Source: JBFXAF01 sp050178915 (GTDB lineage Bacteria > Pseudomonadota > Alphaproteobacteria > Rhizobiales > Rhizobiaceae). Taken from it: DNA of 6,039 bases. The position numbers and the translations under genes were made by a program. Under the pieces are notes generated by a model. It saw only the letters and a program-made list of their open reading frames with translations. It was not told where the DNA came from and ran no database searches. The stretch is taken from contig JBFXFO010000202.1 in the NCBI GenBank assembly GCA_050178915.1, positions 1-6,039 of the forward strand. The letters are read 5' to 3'. Below are positions 1 to 5,488 of this stretch, piece after piece; position 1 is the first letter of the stretch, and the number at the start of each line of letters is the position of its first letter.

Positions 1-47
1 CCCATCTGGCCAGCGCCCACGATGCCTACCGTCGCGATCTTGGTCAT
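1..47 (-). CDS. hbd: 3-hydroxybutyryl-CoA dehydrogenase, N-terminal fragment (cut by window start)
   Basis: Only 15 codons and two bases are visible. They read MTKIATVGIVGAGQM and then begin another Gly codon. This is the first beta strand and GxGxxG turn of an NAD-binding Rossmann fold, and it matches the usual N-terminus of 3-hydroxybutyryl-CoA / 3-hydroxyacyl-CoA dehydrogenases. The family oxidises 3-hydroxyacyl-CoA to the 3-keto form with NAD+ in beta-oxidation or the polyhydroxybutyrate/butyryl-CoA cycle. Position directly after etfB-etfA on the same strand supports the call, since I recall this order as common in rhizobia. The start is an ATG at 47-45 with only a weak ribosome site (GGCGGGAT, bases 60-53). 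Another Rossmann-fold dehydrogenase cannot be excluded from so little sequence. Confidence 0.72.
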   Translation of the reverse strand, partial: MTKIATVGIVGAGQM

Positions 48-95
48 CTCTTATCCCGCCGGGCTGTGCCCTGTTTTTGTGCAGCGCAAACTAAA

Positions 96-126
96 GGGCC
101 GGGATGGCGTCTGTCCATCCCGGCCC
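96..126 (-). terminator. Perfect 12-bp hairpin between etfA and hbd, possible terminator or attenuator
   Basis: Bases 96-107 and 115-126 are perfect reverse complements (GGGCCGGGATGG and its partner) around a 7-base loop. Read on the minus strand, the GC-rich stem ends in TTTAGTTTG, a short, imperfect U-rich tail. An outer CTAAA/TTTAG pairing (91-95 with 132-136) can extend it past a bulge. It begins 26 bases after the etfA stop and ends about 48 bases before the hbd start. It could therefore end part of the etfBA transcript, protect its 3' end, or lower hbd expression relative to etf. The tail is short, so termination would probably be partial. Confidence 0.6.
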
Positions 127-152
127 GTGAGTTTAGTGCGTGTGCTGCTGCG

Positions 153-1082
153 TCAAAGCGCCTTTTCGAGTTCCGGCAGCACGGTGAAGAGGTCCCCCAC
201 CAGGCCGTAGTCGGCCACCTGGAAGATCGGCGCCTCCTCGTCCTTGTTGATCGCCACGATCACCTTGGAGTCCTTCATGCCGGCGAGGTGCTGGATCGCG
301 CCGGAAATGCCTACGGCGATGTAGAGCTCCGGCGCCACGACCTTGCCGGTCTGGCCGACCTGCCAGTCGTTCGGCGCGTAGCCGGCGTCGACGGCGGCTC
401 GGGAAGCGCCGACCGCGGCGCCGAGCTTGTCCGCCACCGGCAGGATGACTTCCTGGAACTTCTCCGAGGAGCCGAGCGCGCGGCCGCCGGAGATGATGAT
501 CTTGGCAGACGTCAGCTCCGGGCGATCGCTTTCCGACAGGCGGTTCTCGACGAAGGTCGAGAGGCCCGGGTTGGCAGCGGCGCCCACGCTTTCGACCGGA
601 GCGGAGCCGCCTTCGCCGGCCGCCTGGAAGGAGGCGGTGCGGACGGTGACGACCTTCTTGGCGTCGGTCGACTGCACGGTCTGGATGGCGTTGCCGGCGT
701 AGATCGGACGCTTGAAGGTGTCGGGCGCCACAACCTCGATGATTTCCGAGACCTGCATCACGTCGAGCAGCGCAGCGACGCGCGGCATGACGTTCTTGCC
801 GGTCGAGGTGGCGGCGGCGACGATGGCGTCATAATTGCCGGCGAGCGAAACCACGAGCGCGGCGAGCGGCTCGGCGAGACGCTGCTCGAGTTCGTCGGCC
901 TCGGCGAGCAGCACCTTGGAGACGCCCTGCAGCTTGGCAGCAGCGTCGGCAGCCGGCTGGGCACCCTTGCCGGCGACCAGCACATGCACGTCCGAGCCGA
1001 TCTTCGCGGCAGCGGTCAGGGCCTTGGCCGTCTGGTCGGACAGCGAGGCGTTGTCGTGTTCGGCGATGAGGAGGATTGCCAT
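153..1082 (-). CDS. etfA: Electron transfer flavoprotein subunit alpha
   Basis: This 309-residue protein, of usual bacterial length, is the FAD-carrying large subunit of electron transfer flavoprotein. The ETF heterodimer takes electrons from acyl-CoA and related dehydrogenases and passes them to ETF-ubiquinone oxidoreductase in the membrane. The N-terminal domain (about 1-150) opens with MAILLIAEHD. The C-terminal FAD domain holds SGGRALGSSEKF (198-209), GASRAAVDAG (225-234), QVGQTGK (241-247), and the family signature VGISGAIQHLAGM (257-269) followed by INKDEEAPIFQVADYGLVGD (278-297). All expected flavin-binding segments are present. The start ATG (1082-1080) has AAGGA at 1095-1091, eight bases upstream. 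Only 24 bases separate it from the etfB stop, so the subunits are surely co-transcribed. Confidence 0.98.
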   Translation of the reverse strand: MAILLIAEHDNASLSDQTAKALTAAAKIGSDVHVLVAGKGAQPAADAAAKLQGVSKVLLAEADELEQRLAEPLAALVVSLAGNYDAIVAAATSTGKNVMPRVAALLDVMQVSEIIEVVAPDTFKRPIYAGNAIQTVQSTDAKKVVTVRTASFQAAGEGGSAPVESVGAAANPGLSTFVENRLSESDRPELTSAKIIISGGRALGSSEKFQEVILPVADKLGAAVGASRAAVDAGYAPNDWQVGQTGKVVAPELYIAVGISGAIQHLAGMKDSKVIVAINKDEEAPIFQVADYGLVGDLFTVLPELEKAL

Positions 1083-1106
1083 TCTCTTGTTCCTTCTATC
1101 GCTGGA

Positions 1107-1853
1107 TCACAGGACGCCGGCGGACTTGAGCGCGCCGACGAGTTCCTCGACCGTCTTCACCTTGACGCCAGCCTTGCGGCCGCCGGGCTCCTCGGTCTTC
1201 ACGACCTTGAGGCGGGCCGTCACGTCGGCGCCGAAATCGGCCGCGGTCTTCTCGTCCAGCGGCTTCTTCTTCGCCTTCATGATGTTCGGCAGCGAAGCGT
1301 AGCGCGGCTGGTTCAGGCGCAGGTCGGTCGTCACGATGGCGGGCATCTTCAGATCGACGGTCTGCAGGCCGCCATCAACCTCGCGGGTGATCTTGCCGCG
1401 ATCGCCTTCGATCACAATCTTGGAGGCGAAGGTGCCCTGGCTCCAGCCAAGCAGCGCCGCCAGCATCTGGCCGGTCTGGTTGGCGTCGTCGTCGATCGCC
1501 TGCTTGCCGAGGATCACGAGACCCGGCTGCTCGGCATCGACGACGCCCTTCAGCACCTTGGCGACGCCGAGCGGCTCGACAGTCTCATCGACCTTCACGA
1601 GGATGGCGCGGTCGGCGCCCATGGCGAGCGCGGTGCGCAGCGTCTCCTGCGCCTGCGCAGGGCCGATCGACACGACCACGATCTCGGTCGCCTTGCCGGC
1701 TTCCTTCAGGCGGATCGCCTCTTCGACGGCGATCTCGTCGAACGGGTTCATCGACATCTTGACGTTGGCGAGTTCGACGCCGCTGCCATCCGCCTTGACG
1801 CGGATCTTGACGTTGTAGTCGACCACCCGCTTCACCGGGACAAGGACCTTCAT
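1107..1853 (-). CDS. etfB: Electron transfer flavoprotein subunit beta
   Basis: This 248-residue protein is the small, AMP-binding subunit of ETF and partner of the alpha subunit encoded next. It starts MKVLVPVKRVVDYNVKIRVK, and MSMNPFDEIAVEEAIRLKE (33-51) is typical of the family. LGKQAIDDDANQTGQ (115-129) belongs to the AMP-binding region. The beta signature follows at VDGGLQTVDLKMPAIVTTDL (159-178). The segment LNQPRYASLPNIMKAKKKP (180-198) is the recognition loop that docks onto partner dehydrogenases. Leu188 aligns with human ETF-beta Leu195, and Lys193 and Lys196 with human Lys200 and Lys203. This is the conventional housekeeping (group I, mitochondrial-like) type rather than a FixA-like bifurcating one. 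The start ATG has a strong site, AGAGGTGA at 1868-1861, seven bases upstream. Confidence 0.98.
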   Translation of the reverse strand: MKVLVPVKRVVDYNVKIRVKADGSGVELANVKMSMNPFDEIAVEEAIRLKEAGKATEIVVVSIGPAQAQETLRTALAMGADRAILVKVDETVEPLGVAKVLKGVVDAEQPGLVILGKQAIDDDANQTGQMLAALLGWSQGTFASKIVIEGDRGKITREVDGGLQTVDLKMPAIVTTDLRLNQPRYASLPNIMKAKKKPLDEKTAADFGADVTARLKVVKTEEPGGRKAGVKVKTVEELVGALKSAGVL

Positions 1854-1983
1854 TCGCTTCTCACCTCTCTGGAAACCGCGGTGTGCCTATCAGGCGCGGC
1901 ACCGGGACGATTGCCGGGCGCCGACATGGAAACATAGCGAAACGACGCGTGCCTGCGGGGTAGCGCCGCGAAACGTGCCCCGC

Positions 1984-2011
1984 TCTAAGACCGCCAAAAC
2001 GCCGCGTCAAT
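1984..2011 (-). promoter_or_regulatory. etfB: Candidate sigma-70 type promoter for etfBA
   Basis: On the minus strand ATTGAC (2011-2006) and CTTAGA (1989-1984) are separated by 16 bases. They resemble the rhizobial housekeeping consensus CTTGAC-N17-CTATAT. Transcription would begin near 1977 and give a leader of roughly 120 bases before etfB. The site lies just past the rhomboid stop codon (2042), in the only sizeable gap (188 bases, 1854-2041) on this strand between the two gene groups. That fits a fresh transcription unit for etfBA. The -10 match is mediocre and no binding site for a known regulator is evident. Confidence 0.35.
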
Positions 2012-2041
2012 ATGCGGAAACGCCGCTGCGGCAGTGCACGC

Positions 2042-2809
2042 CTACTGCCGGCCCCAGCGCTGCGACGGCGGAGGCGGCTCCGGCGGCGTCCACGGCGTGC
2101 GCACCTGCGCGGCGCGCGGCGTCACCACTTCGGCGTCGAACAGCGACACGTTGCGGCGGCGCATGACCAGCACAAGCACCACGCCAGCGATGATGCCGCC
2201 GACATGCGCGGCCCAGGAAATCTGCTCGTCGCCGGCGCCGAAGAACATGACCAGCTGGAACGCGATCCACAGCGCCAGCACCAGCCATGCCGGGATGCGC
2301 AGCGGAATGCGGCCGAACGCCAGGACCCAGATGCGCACGCGCGGATGCAGGAACAGATAGGCCGAGACGATGCCGGCGATGGCGCCGGATGCGCCGATCA
2401 GCGGTGCCGTGCTGTCGGGCGCGACGATGCCATGCAGGAAGGCGCCGGCGATGCCGCAGAGCAGATAGAAGATCAGGAACTTGAGATGTCCGAGCGCGTC
2501 CTCGACATTGTCGCCGAACACCCACAGGAACAGCATGTTGCCGCCGAGATGCCAGATGTCGCCGTGCAGGAACATGTAGGTGATGTAGGTGGCGTAGTCG
2601 GGCACCCAGATCTGCGCGGGCCCGCGGGCGGCGAAATCGTAGATGGTGGCGGGGATGTAGCCGAGGCCGACCACGGCCGCCTGCACGGTCTGTTCGGAGC
2701 CGACCGAAGTGAGCAGGAAAACGATGACGTTGGCGGCGATCAGCGCGATCGTCACATATTGCGCGCTGATGTGCTTCAGGGAGTTGGCGTCGTGGAGCGG
2801 GATGAACAT
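2042..2809 (-). CDS. Rhomboid family intramembrane serine protease
   Basis: This 255-residue polytopic inner-membrane protein cleaves transmembrane segments of client proteins within the bilayer. The client here is unknown. After a first membrane helix (about 19-36), the core shows HLGGNMLFLWVFGDNVED (87-104) with His87 and Asn91. GASG (139-142) carries the nucleophile Ser141, and AAHVGG (200-205) carries catalytic His202. These correspond to GlpG His150, Asn154, Ser201 and His254, so the enzyme looks active. About six helices are expected. The C-terminus is a cytoplasm-like, proline-rich tail (WTPPEPPPPSQ, 240-250). The start MFIPLHD at 2809 was chosen because GAGG (2819-2816) lies six bases upstream. 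A start at 2941 would read 44 non-family residues and run into the preceding gene. The gap to the adenosyltransferase stop is 28 bases. Confidence 0.94.
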   Translation of the reverse strand: MFIPLHDANSLKHISAQYVTIALIAANVIVFLLTSVGSEQTVQAAVVGLGYIPATIYDFAARGPAQIWVPDYATYITYMFLHGDIWHLGGNMLFLWVFGDNVEDALGHLKFLIFYLLCGIAGAFLHGIVAPDSTAPLIGASGAIAGIVSAYLFLHPRVRIWVLAFGRIPLRIPAWLVLALWIAFQLVMFFGAGDEQISWAAHVGGIIAGVVLVLVMRRRNVSLFDAEVVTPRAAQVRTPWTPPEPPPPSQRWGRQ

Positions 2810-2815
2810 GCGTTG

Positions 2816-2821
2816 CCTCAC
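2816..2821 (-). promoter_or_regulatory. Ribosome binding site fixing the rhomboid start
   Basis: GTGAGG on the minus strand lies six bases before ATG 2809. It favours the 255-residue rhomboid over the in-frame extension that would begin at 2941 inside the adenosyltransferase gene. Confidence 0.65.
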
Positions 2822-2837
2822 CGCCCCGGCCGGGCGC

Positions 2838-3416
2838 TCACCGGTTCTGACCCGGCACCCATAACACGTCGGTCTTTCCGTTGTCATTGACCGCGCGGGC
2901 GGCCACGAACAGGAAATCCGAGGCCCGGTTGACGAAGGCAATGGCGACCGGGCTCACCCGCTCCGTCGCGTCCTGCGCCAGCGCCACCATGAGGCGCTCG
3001 GCCCGGCGCGTCACGGTGCGGGCAAGGTGCAGATTGGCGGCGGCGGGCGAGCCGCCCGGCAGCACGAAGGATCGCAGCGGCTGCTGGCGGGCGTTGAGCG
3101 TGTCGATTTCGGCTTCCAGCCGGTCCACCTGGCCTTGCACGATGCGCAGCGGCTCATAGCCGAGCGGCTCGCCGGTGTCGGGCGTCGCCAGATCGGCGCC
3201 GAGATCGAACATGTCGTTCTGCAGGCGCATCAGCATGGCGTCGATTTCGGGCAGGGCGGCGGTGTGCAGCCGCGCCATGCCGATGCAGGAATTCGCCTCG
3301 TCGACGGTGCCATAGGCTTCGACGCGCAGGTCGGACTTCAGCCGGCGCTCGCCGGTGCCGAGGCCGGTCGTGCCGGCGTCGCCGGTGCGGGTGTAGATCT
3401 TGTTGAGTTTCACCAT
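2838..3416 (-). CDS. PduO-type cob(I)alamin (corrinoid) adenosyltransferase
   Basis: This 192-residue cytoplasmic enzyme transfers the 5'-deoxyadenosyl group of ATP to cob(I)alamin, or to cob(I)yrinic acid a,c-diamide. The product is coenzyme B12, used by methylmalonyl-CoA mutase and similar enzymes. The N-terminal ATP-binding segment KIYTRTGDAGTTGLGTGERR (6-25) is diagnostic. It is followed by RVEAYGTVDEANS (31-43), LQNDMFDLGADLATP (65-79), FVLPGGSPAAANLHLAR (117-133), VTRRAER (135-141) and FVNRASDFLF (161-170). Residues matching those hit by disease mutations in human MMAB (R186, R190, R191, E193) are present as R133, R137, R138 and E140. It is the trimeric PduO/MMAB family, not BtuR/CobO. 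The ribosome site is only a G-rich stretch. It sits 26 bases after the twin-transmembrane gene and is probably co-transcribed with it. Confidence 0.96.
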   Translation of the reverse strand: MVKLNKIYTRTGDAGTTGLGTGERRLKSDLRVEAYGTVDEANSCIGMARLHTAALPEIDAMLMRLQNDMFDLGADLATPDTGEPLGYEPLRIVQGQVDRLEAEIDTLNARQQPLRSFVLPGGSPAAANLHLARTVTRRAERLMVALAQDATERVSPVAIAFVNRASDFLFVAARAVNDNGKTDVLWVPGQNR

Positions 3417-3442
3417 CGCCCCGTCCCCGATGGCCTGAGACG

Positions 3443-3640
3443 TCAGGAAGGCTGGCGCGTGAAGTAGACCACCGCCAGCACCAGCACCAGCGCCACGAAC
3501 TGCAGCACCACGCGCGCCTGCATCAGCTTGTTCGACGTGGTGCCGGAACCGCCACGCATCATGTTGACCAGACCGCGCAGGAGAACGACCACCACGGCGG
3601 CCATGGCCACGACGGCGAGGATCTTGAGGGTGGTTTCCAT
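3443..3640 (-). CDS. Small twin-transmembrane protein, HIG1-like domain
   Basis: This 65-residue protein has two hydrophobic helices (about 4-22 and 44-60). The loop between them contains RGLVNMMRGGS (22-32) and SNKLMQARVVLQ (36-47). The loop-to-helix segment ARVVLQ resembles the MRVAAQ stretch of HIG1-domain proteins such as HIGD1A (Arg43 and Gln47 in common), so I assign it to the Hig1_N / twin-transmembrane family. Mitochondrial members assist cytochrome oxidase and supercomplex assembly. The role in bacteria is little known, and nothing here shows a specific partner. Its size and fold match the short proteins I recall annotated next to adenosyltransferases in rhizobia. The start ATG (3640-3638) has GGAA about eight bases upstream and lies 13 bases after the dehydrogenase stop. 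An unrelated two-helix protein remains possible. Confidence 0.85.
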   Translation of the reverse strand: METTLKILAVVAMAAVVVVLLRGLVNMMRGGSGTTSNKLMQARVVLQFVALVLVLAVVYFTRQPS

Positions 3641-3653
3641 GCCGTCGTTCCGT

Positions 3654-4487
3654 TCAGCCCTGATTGGCCATGATTCGGTACAGGGAAGAGGCCGGCAGGA
3701 CGCGTTTCAGGAACACCCCGATGCGGGCCGGCAAAGTAACCACATAGTGCGGTTTCGGGCGCGGGGAAAGCAGGGCGTGGCGAAGCACCGCATGAACCGC
3801 GTCGGGTTCGAGCTTCAGCCGCGAGCGCGATCCGCCGGCCTTCAGCCGCTGCAATTGCGCCTGGTACCCTTCGCGGTGGGCCGAATTCTCGATGTCGATG
3901 TAGCGCAGGAAGAAGGGCAGGCCGTTGCTGGCGATCTTCGAATAGACCGGCCCGGGCTCGATCAGCGAGACATGGATGCCGGAGCCCTGCAGCTCCGCGC
4001 GCATGCAGAGCATCAGCCCCTCCAGCGCATGTTTCGAGGCCGCATAGGCGCCGCGATACTTCACCGGCACCAGTCCCAGGATCGACGAGCAATGAACGAG
4101 GCGTCCGTGGCCCTGCCGGCGCATGACCGGCACGATACGCCGCGTCAGGTCGTGCCAGCCGAAGAAATTTGCCTCGAACTGCTCGCGCAGCGCCTCGACC
4201 GGCAGGTCTTCCACCGCGCCGGCCTGCGCATGCGCGCCATTGTTGTAGAGCGCGTCGAGGGTGCCGCCGGTTTTCGCCATGACCGTTTCCACCAGCGCGG
4301 CAATCGACTCCGGCTCGCGGTAGTCGAGGTAGAGCGCTTCCAGCCCGGCGGCCCGCAGCGCGGCGAGATCCTCGGCTTTGCGTGCCGTCGCGAAGACGCG
4401 CCAGCCCTCGGCCTTCAGTGCCCGCACGCAGTGCGCGCCTATGCCCGAGGAGGCGCCGGTGACGATGATTGTGCGTAACCCGCTCAT
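3654..4487 (-). CDS. Short-chain dehydrogenase/reductase (SDR family)
   Basis: This 277-residue cytoplasmic NAD(P)-dependent oxidoreductase is of the classical SDR type. Its Rossmann fold begins with IIVTGASSGIGAHC (7-20), including the cofactor motif TGxxxGIG. It continues with the NNG variant of NNAG (YNNGAHA, 81-87), the catalytic Ser134/Ser135 region (HCSSILG), Tyr148 and Lys152 in AYAASKHAL, and EPGPVYS (177-183). Arg36 after the second strand (FATARK) hints at NADP(H) preference. The C-terminus is longer than in minimal family members, with a basic region near 214-226. The substrate cannot be told. The start at 4487 has a strong GGAGG nine bases upstream. The same frame stays open to 5888, but that extension is antisense to the YihY gene and has no family similarity. 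This gene probably leads the operon running to the rhomboid. Confidence 0.93.
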   Translation of the reverse strand: MSGLRTIIVTGASSGIGAHCVRALKAEGWRVFATARKAEDLAALRAAGLEALYLDYREPESIAALVETVMAKTGGTLDALYNNGAHAQAGAVEDLPVEALREQFEANFFGWHDLTRRIVPVMRRQGHGRLVHCSSILGLVPVKYRGAYAASKHALEGLMLCMRAELQGSGIHVSLIEPGPVYSKIASNGLPFFLRYIDIENSAHREGYQAQLQRLKAGGSRSRLKLEPDAVHAVLRHALLSPRPKPHYVVTLPARIGVFLKRVLPASSLYRIMANQG

Positions 4488-4493
4488 TGTCCG

Positions 4494-4501
4494 CCCCCTC
4501 C
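4494..4501 (-). promoter_or_regulatory. Strong ribosome binding site of the SDR gene
   Basis: GGAGGGGG on the minus strand, with GGAGG at 4501-4497, is nine bases before ATG 4487. It decides the start against the many upstream in-frame codons. It overlaps the left arm of the 4500-4527 inverted repeat. Confidence 0.7.
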
Positions 4502-4512
4502 ACAGCTGAGAC

Positions 4513-4542
4513 TTGCCAATCCTGTGGGCCAGTTTCCATATT
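4513..4542 (+). promoter_or_regulatory. Candidate promoter for the YihY/BrkB-family gene
   Basis: TTGCCA (4513-4518) and CATATT (4537-4542) are 18 bases apart on the plus strand, an acceptable sigma-70 type pair. Initiation near 4549 would give a leader of about 23 bases to ATG 4572 and would exclude the GTG at 4524 as start. For the divergent SDR gene I see no clear promoter in the same 84-base gap. Confidence 0.3.
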
Positions 4543-4571
4543 CGCACGCACCGAACAACGGTCTGGAGCGA

Positions 4572-5441
4572 ATGCCGAGGTTTCCTGCCACACGCCGCAT
4601 CCTTGGCGACGCGCTGGGCCATTTCAACGCCGATGACGGCTGGGCGATGGCCAGCCATCTGGCGCTGTCGGCGCTCATGGCGCTGTTTCCGTTCCTCATC
4701 TTCGCCACCACGCTGGCCAGCTTCTTCGGCGCCGACGCCTTCGCCGAGACGGCCGTACACCTGATCTTCGATACCTGGCCGAAAGAGGTGGCCGAGCCGA
4801 TTTCGCGAGAGGTCGTCGAGGTGCTGACCGTGCCGCGTTCCGACCTCCTTACCTTCGGCGTGGCGCTGGTCTTCTACTTCGCATCCAACGGAGTGGAGGC
4901 GCTGCGCACCTCGCTGAACCGTGCCTACCGGGTTGCGGAAACGCGCTCGATCATCTTCCGCCGGCTGCAGAGCCTGCTGTTCGTCCTCATCGCCACGACC
5001 GGCATTCTGGCGATCTCGGTGCTGCTCGTCTTCGCGCCGATCCTCGCGCGCATCGCCGAGACGCATCTGGACTGGATCCAGCCGTACACGGGCACGATCA
5101 CGTTCTGGCGGCTGGTCATCGCGTCGGCCGTCATCGTCGCCGGGCTGTTCGCCGTCCACAAATGGCTGCCGGACGGCGACCGCTCGTTCGTCGGCATGCT
5201 GCCGGGGATCGGCTTCACGCTGGCTGCCTGGCTCGGCGCTTCGCTCGCCTTTGCCTGGTATCTCGACTCCTTCGCGTCCTACGTGACCACCTATGCGGGG
5301 CTGGCCTCGATCATGATCGCTCTGGTGTTCCTCTACATCATGTCCGCGATCTTCATCCTCGGCGGCGAGCTCAACGCCGCCATCGGCCGCTACCGCGAGG
5401 CGCGCGCGCTGGTCGAGGGCGGGGCCGTCGGTAGTTCCTAG
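4572..5441 (+). CDS. YihY/virulence factor BrkB family membrane protein
   Basis: This 289-residue inner-membrane protein has about six hydrophobic segments: near 29-52, 92-108, 132-157, 180-197, 208-231 and 243-266. Family marks include DDGWAMASHLALSALMALFP (21-40), FYFASNGVEALRTSLNRAYR (101-120), where the first loop meets the helix, and the C-terminal YAGLASIMIALVFLYIMSAI (241-260) leading into GGELNAAI (264-271). The family was once called ribonuclease BN, but that assignment is wrong. Its function is not settled, with proposed transport or envelope roles. I prefer ATG 4572 (MPRFPATRR) over GTG 4524, which adds 16 non-conserved residues and has no ribosome site. The 4572 start has GGAG upstream, though at a short three-base spacing. 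It is transcribed divergently from the SDR gene and appears to be a single-gene unit. Confidence 0.9.
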   Translation: MPRFPATRRILGDALGHFNADDGWAMASHLALSALMALFPFLIFATTLASFFGADAFAETAVHLIFDTWPKEVAEPISREVVEVLTVPRSDLLTFGVALVFYFASNGVEALRTSLNRAYRVAETRSIIFRRLQSLLFVLIATTGILAISVLLVFAPILARIAETHLDWIQPYTGTITFWRLVIASAVIVAGLFAVHKWLPDGDRSFVGMLPGIGFTLAAWLGASLAFAWYLDSFASYVTTYAGLASIMIALVFLYIMSAIFILGGELNAAIGRYREARALVEGGAVGSS

Positions 5442-5444
5442 GCC

Positions 5445-5487
5445 GCAATTCCGGACGCAAAACCGCTCACACTTTTGCTGGAATTGC
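5445..5487. repeat. Two-segment palindrome in a convergent gap, probable dispersed Rhizobiales repeat / bidirectional hairpin
   Basis: GCAATTCC (5445-5452) pairs perfectly with GGAATTGC (5480-5487). Inside it GCAAAA (5457-5462) pairs perfectly with TTTTGC (5473-5478). The two stems are separated by an asymmetric bulge (GGAC against T), and the loop is CCGCTCACAC. The element fills the space between two converging genes, whose stop codons lie at 5439-5441 and 5489-5491. It has no U-run after the stem, so it is not a textbook terminator, but it could block or trim transcripts from both sides. From memory, very similar palindromes (GCAATTCC, GGAAAA or GCAAAA, a short loop, then the complements) are scattered between genes in rhizobial genomes. 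That cannot be verified from one copy. Confidence 0.65.
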
Positions 5488-5488
5488 T

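Noticed and set aside
61..77. GGGC-TGT-GCCC followed by a T-run on the plus strand, like a small terminator
   Set aside because: The stem is only four base pairs with a three-base loop, and no plus-strand gene ends there.
66..1937. A 623-codon open frame on the plus strand opposite etfA and etfB
   Set aside because: Its translation is rich in Arg, His, Asp, Gly and Leu without any family pattern, and it mirrors two unmistakable genes. Long antisense frames are expected in high-GC coding sequence.
2024..2040. GC-rich short hairpin just after the rhomboid stop codon as its terminator
   Set aside because: The best stem (GCCG/CGGC) is four pairs without a T-run, so I could not support a terminator between the rhomboid gene and etfB.
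2012..2890. A 292-codon plus-strand frame opposite the rhomboid gene
   Set aside because: It shows only the Arg/Asp/His/Gln-rich composition of a shadow frame. The opposite strand carries the complete rhomboid catalytic motif set.
3528..4478. A 316-codon plus-strand frame opposite the SDR gene
   Set aside because: No recognisable domain and arginine-rich shadow composition. The SDR cofactor and catalytic motifs are on the minus strand.
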